Shown one piece after another: positions 5,707 through 7,274 of a DNA stretch of 7,274 nt. This stretch comes from Planctomycetota bacterium. Lineage in GTDB: Bacteria > Planctomycetota > Phycisphaerae > Sedimentisphaerales > Anaerobacaceae. The position numbers and the translations under genes were made by a program. Location of the stretch: NCBI GenBank assembly GCA_023135255.1, contig JAGLTN010000524.1:1-7274 (forward strand), given 5' to 3'. Positions within the stretch are counted from its first letter, which is position 1. The number at the start of each line of letters is the position of its first letter. The notes beneath the pieces were generated by a model. It was not told where the DNA came from. It made no database searches and saw nothing but the letters and a program-made list of their open reading frames with translations.

Positions 5707-6930
5707 ATGTCACTAATGGACTGGTACTTTTATATAGAAATAATTGCGGTTGTACTGCAAATACTCTTCTTATTTCTGGCTGTGCACAATTACCGTTATG
5801 CAATGAGCCGATATAAGAGAAAACGCCAATGGTACAGACCAAAAACCGCTCTGATAGTCCCCTGCAAAGGTATAGACACCAACTTCGGCAAAAATATCGC
5901 ATCTTTTTATAATCAGCAATACGAAGACTATGTGCTTTATTTCGTTGTCGAAGACAAAACCGACCCCGCTTACGAGCAGCTCTGCAAAATAAAAGAAAAG
6001 TTTTTTGCTGATTCGCAGGCTAAAGAGGTTTTCATATTAGAAGCGGGCAAAAGTCAAACCTGCAGCCAGAAACTTTACAACCTTCTGCATTGCTACGGGC
6101 AACTTGGTGAGGATATCGAGGCAATGGCATTTGCTGATTCGGACGCATGTATCCAGCCCAACTGGTTGAGCCATATAGTTTACCCGATACGCCGTCCAAA
6201 ATGTGGAGCTTCAAGCGGATACCGATGGTTCATACCAGAGAAAAGCAACCTCGCAACAATTGCTCTTGCCGCTTTGAATGCGAAAGTAACTCAGCTTATG
6301 GGCAATACCGGCTTTAACCAGGCCTGGGGCGGATCGATGGCGATCAAAGTTGATGTATTTGAAGAGCTCGGTATCGACAAAATCTGGACAAATGCTTTGA
6401 GCGATGACCTTTCTCTCAGTTACGCAGTAAAAAAGGCACACAAAAAGGTAACATTTGTCCCTGCGTGCCTGGTGGCATCTTACGAAAATACAAGCTGGGC
6501 CAAACTCTGGGAATTCGGCAGAAGACAGTTTTTGATTACTCGTGTAAGCTCGCCTTGCACCTGGCTTTTCGGCTTGGTGAGCAGTTTCTTTGCTGTACTC
6601 GGCTTGTGGGGCGGGCTTTGGATGAGCATTTACGCATTTGAAAACAACCTCAGCGGCAAATGGTTCAGCGTTATTGTGCCGGTATCGTTTTTTATCTTCC
6701 CTGCGATCCGTGCAATAATGCGTCAGTTAGCAGCTGTCAGATTACTCAGCAACGAAGATAAAACCAAAATGAAAGCCACGATCATAGCGGATGTCGGTTT
6801 TTTCTGGGTCTGGCACATTCTTATGCTGCTTATAATAGTTTCATCAGCTTTCGGCAGGACAATCGTCTGGCGGTCAATAAAGTATAAATTGCTTGGACCG
6901 ACAGAGACTATCATAATTGACCAAAAATAA
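5707..6930 (+). CDS. Membrane-bound glycosyltransferase, GT21/GT2-like (ceramide glucosyltransferase-like)
   Basis: The 407-residue enzyme is predicted to transfer a sugar from a nucleotide-sugar to a lipid or membrane acceptor on the cytoplasmic face. One N-terminal helix (about 7-28) precedes the GT-A domain. V-P-C-K-G-I-D (51-57), V-E-D-K-T-D-P-A (81-88) and A-D-S-D-A (143-147, the metal-binding D-x-D) follow the order of ceramide glucosyltransferases, whose corresponding segments are P-L-K-G-V-D and D-x-x-D-P-A. S-G-Y-R-W-F (170-175), S-D-D (232-234, probable catalytic acid region) and F-G-R-R-Q...R-V...P...W (270-286, a Q-x-x-R-W variant) follow. Three C-terminal helices lie near 285-310, 317-337 and 359-381. 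It starts 21 bases after the phosphatase stop, so it belongs to the same operon. GGAG (5701-5704) is only 2 bases from this ATG but 11 from the ATG at 5716, so the true start may be residue 4. The acceptor is unknown; a glycolipid or hopanoid-type lipid would fit the family. Confidence 0.85.
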   Translation: MSLMDWYFYIEIIAVVLQILFLFLAVHNYRYAMSRYKRKRQWYRPKTALIVPCKGIDTNFGKNIASFYNQQYEDYVLYFVVEDKTDPAYEQLCKIKEKFFADSQAKEVFILEAGKSQTCSQKLYNLLHCYGQLGEDIEAMAFADSDACIQPNWLSHIVYPIRRPKCGASSGYRWFIPEKSNLATIALAALNAKVTQLMGNTGFNQAWGGSMAIKVDVFEELGIDKIWTNALSDDLSLSYAVKKAHKKVTFVPACLVASYENTSWAKLWEFGRRQFLITRVSSPCTWLFGLVSSFFAVLGLWGGLWMSIYAFENNLSGKWFSVIVPVSFFIFPAIRAIMRQLAAVRLLSNEDKTKMKATIIADVGFFWVWHILMLLIIVSSAFGRTIVWRSIKYKLLGPTETIIIDQK

Positions 6931-6944
6931 CGCTGCTTTGGTCA

Positions 6945-7274
6945 TCAGCTAATATCAGCAGAGCCGTTTTTTGAGTCCACAAGATAAATCTTATTCTTAC
7001 CGCTTCTTTTCGCATCGAACAGTGCTTCATCCGCCAGCATAAAAAGCTCTTCCACAGACTGACCATCACGCGGAAAAGTCGCCAACCCGCCGCTGATAGT
7101 CAAAGTGCCCTTTCCTCTCGAACCCAAAAATGGTAATTCTGCCTGCCCCAATTCCTTTATAAACCGCTTTGCTATAAAGAGCACTTCCTGCGGATGACTG
7201 CCGACGGTTCTTCTTTGTTCTTCGGGCTTGCTATAGTCGACAGGCATATCCCAGAAAACCACTGCGAACTCATC
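6945..7274 (-). CDS. GGDEF domain protein (diguanylate cyclase), 5' end outside window
   Basis: The visible 109 residues are the C-terminal part of a GGDEF domain, which condenses two GTP into cyclic di-GMP. The frame enters at the right edge with D-E-F-A-V, the last three letters of the GGDEF signature. Any leading G-G, the inhibitory RxxD site and all sensor domains lie outside the window. Downstream come GTLTISGGLATFPRDG (the S-I-G-V-A strand) and EELFMLADEALFDAKRSGKNKI (the final helix A-D-x-A-L-Y-x-A-K-x-x-G-x-N, with Phe for Tyr). About 35 residues between DEF and the T-I-S-G-G strand form a long insert containing EEQRRTVGSHPQ, somewhat longer than in standard cyclases. The TGA at 6945-6947 is followed by only 14 bases before the stop of the convergent glycosyltransferase. 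Whether it is catalytically active cannot be judged without the first two glycines. The short tail after the domain suggests GGDEF is the last domain of the protein. Confidence 0.88.
   Translation of the reverse strand, partial: DEFAVVFWDMPVDYSKPEEQRRTVGSHPQEVLFIAKRFIKELGQAELPFLGSRGKGTLTISGGLATFPRDGQSVEELFMLADEALFDAKRSGKNKIYLVDSKNGSADIS

Noticed and set aside
6931..6972. Possible plus-strand terminator after the glycosyltransferase
   Set aside because: A six-T run at 6967-6972 follows only an imperfect, long-loop pairing (GCTG/CAGC, CTGC/GCAG) inside the GGDEF coding end, which is too weak to call.

Overview
The window looks like a piece of a Planctomycetota chromosome, most likely from the Phycisphaerae/Sedimentisphaerales side. 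This is inferred from protein style, not from a marker gene. The pointers are a very large secreted protein combining propeller-like repeats, a right-handed beta-helix and HAF repeats; a remnant of a planctomycete-type ECF sigma factor; a tyrosine-recombinase remnant of a type common in these genomes; and a small cytosolic Ser/Thr kinase paired with an unusual PPP-like phosphatase. The DNA is moderately AT-rich.

Left part (1-3748, every real gene on the minus strand). Reading in the direction of transcription, a tRNA-Asn(GUU) has a recognisable promoter and a terminator. A degraded stretch follows, with a GIY-YIG nuclease remnant and a repeat-like palindromic motif. Then come an intact greA, the C-terminal third of a tyrosine recombinase whose open frame begins at the greA stop, and an ECF sigma factor interrupted by an in-frame TAG and cut off inside region 2. 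Last is the N-terminal 680 residues of a large secreted repeat protein that runs off the left edge. Three gene remnants within about 1.5 kb mark this as a decaying, recombination-prone segment near a tRNA gene.

Middle and right part (3868-6930, plus strand). A good sigma70-type promoter precedes a three-gene operon: a non-RD Ser/Thr kinase, a PPP-like metallophosphoesterase that overlaps the kinase by 20 bases, and a membrane-bound GT21-like glycosyltransferase 21 bases later. The tight packing suggests that a reversible phosphorylation pair is produced together with a glycolipid or envelope glycosyltransferase. The substrate and the signal cannot be read from the sequence.

Right edge (6945-7274, minus strand). 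The C-terminal part of a GGDEF diguanylate cyclase domain converges on the glycosyltransferase, with 14 bases between the two stop codons.

The most interesting points are the kinase/phosphatase/glycosyltransferase cassette and its atypical phosphatase motif, the tRNA promoter with a palindromic spacer and a second palindrome over its predicted start site, and the cluster of gene remnants between the tRNA and the secreted protein.
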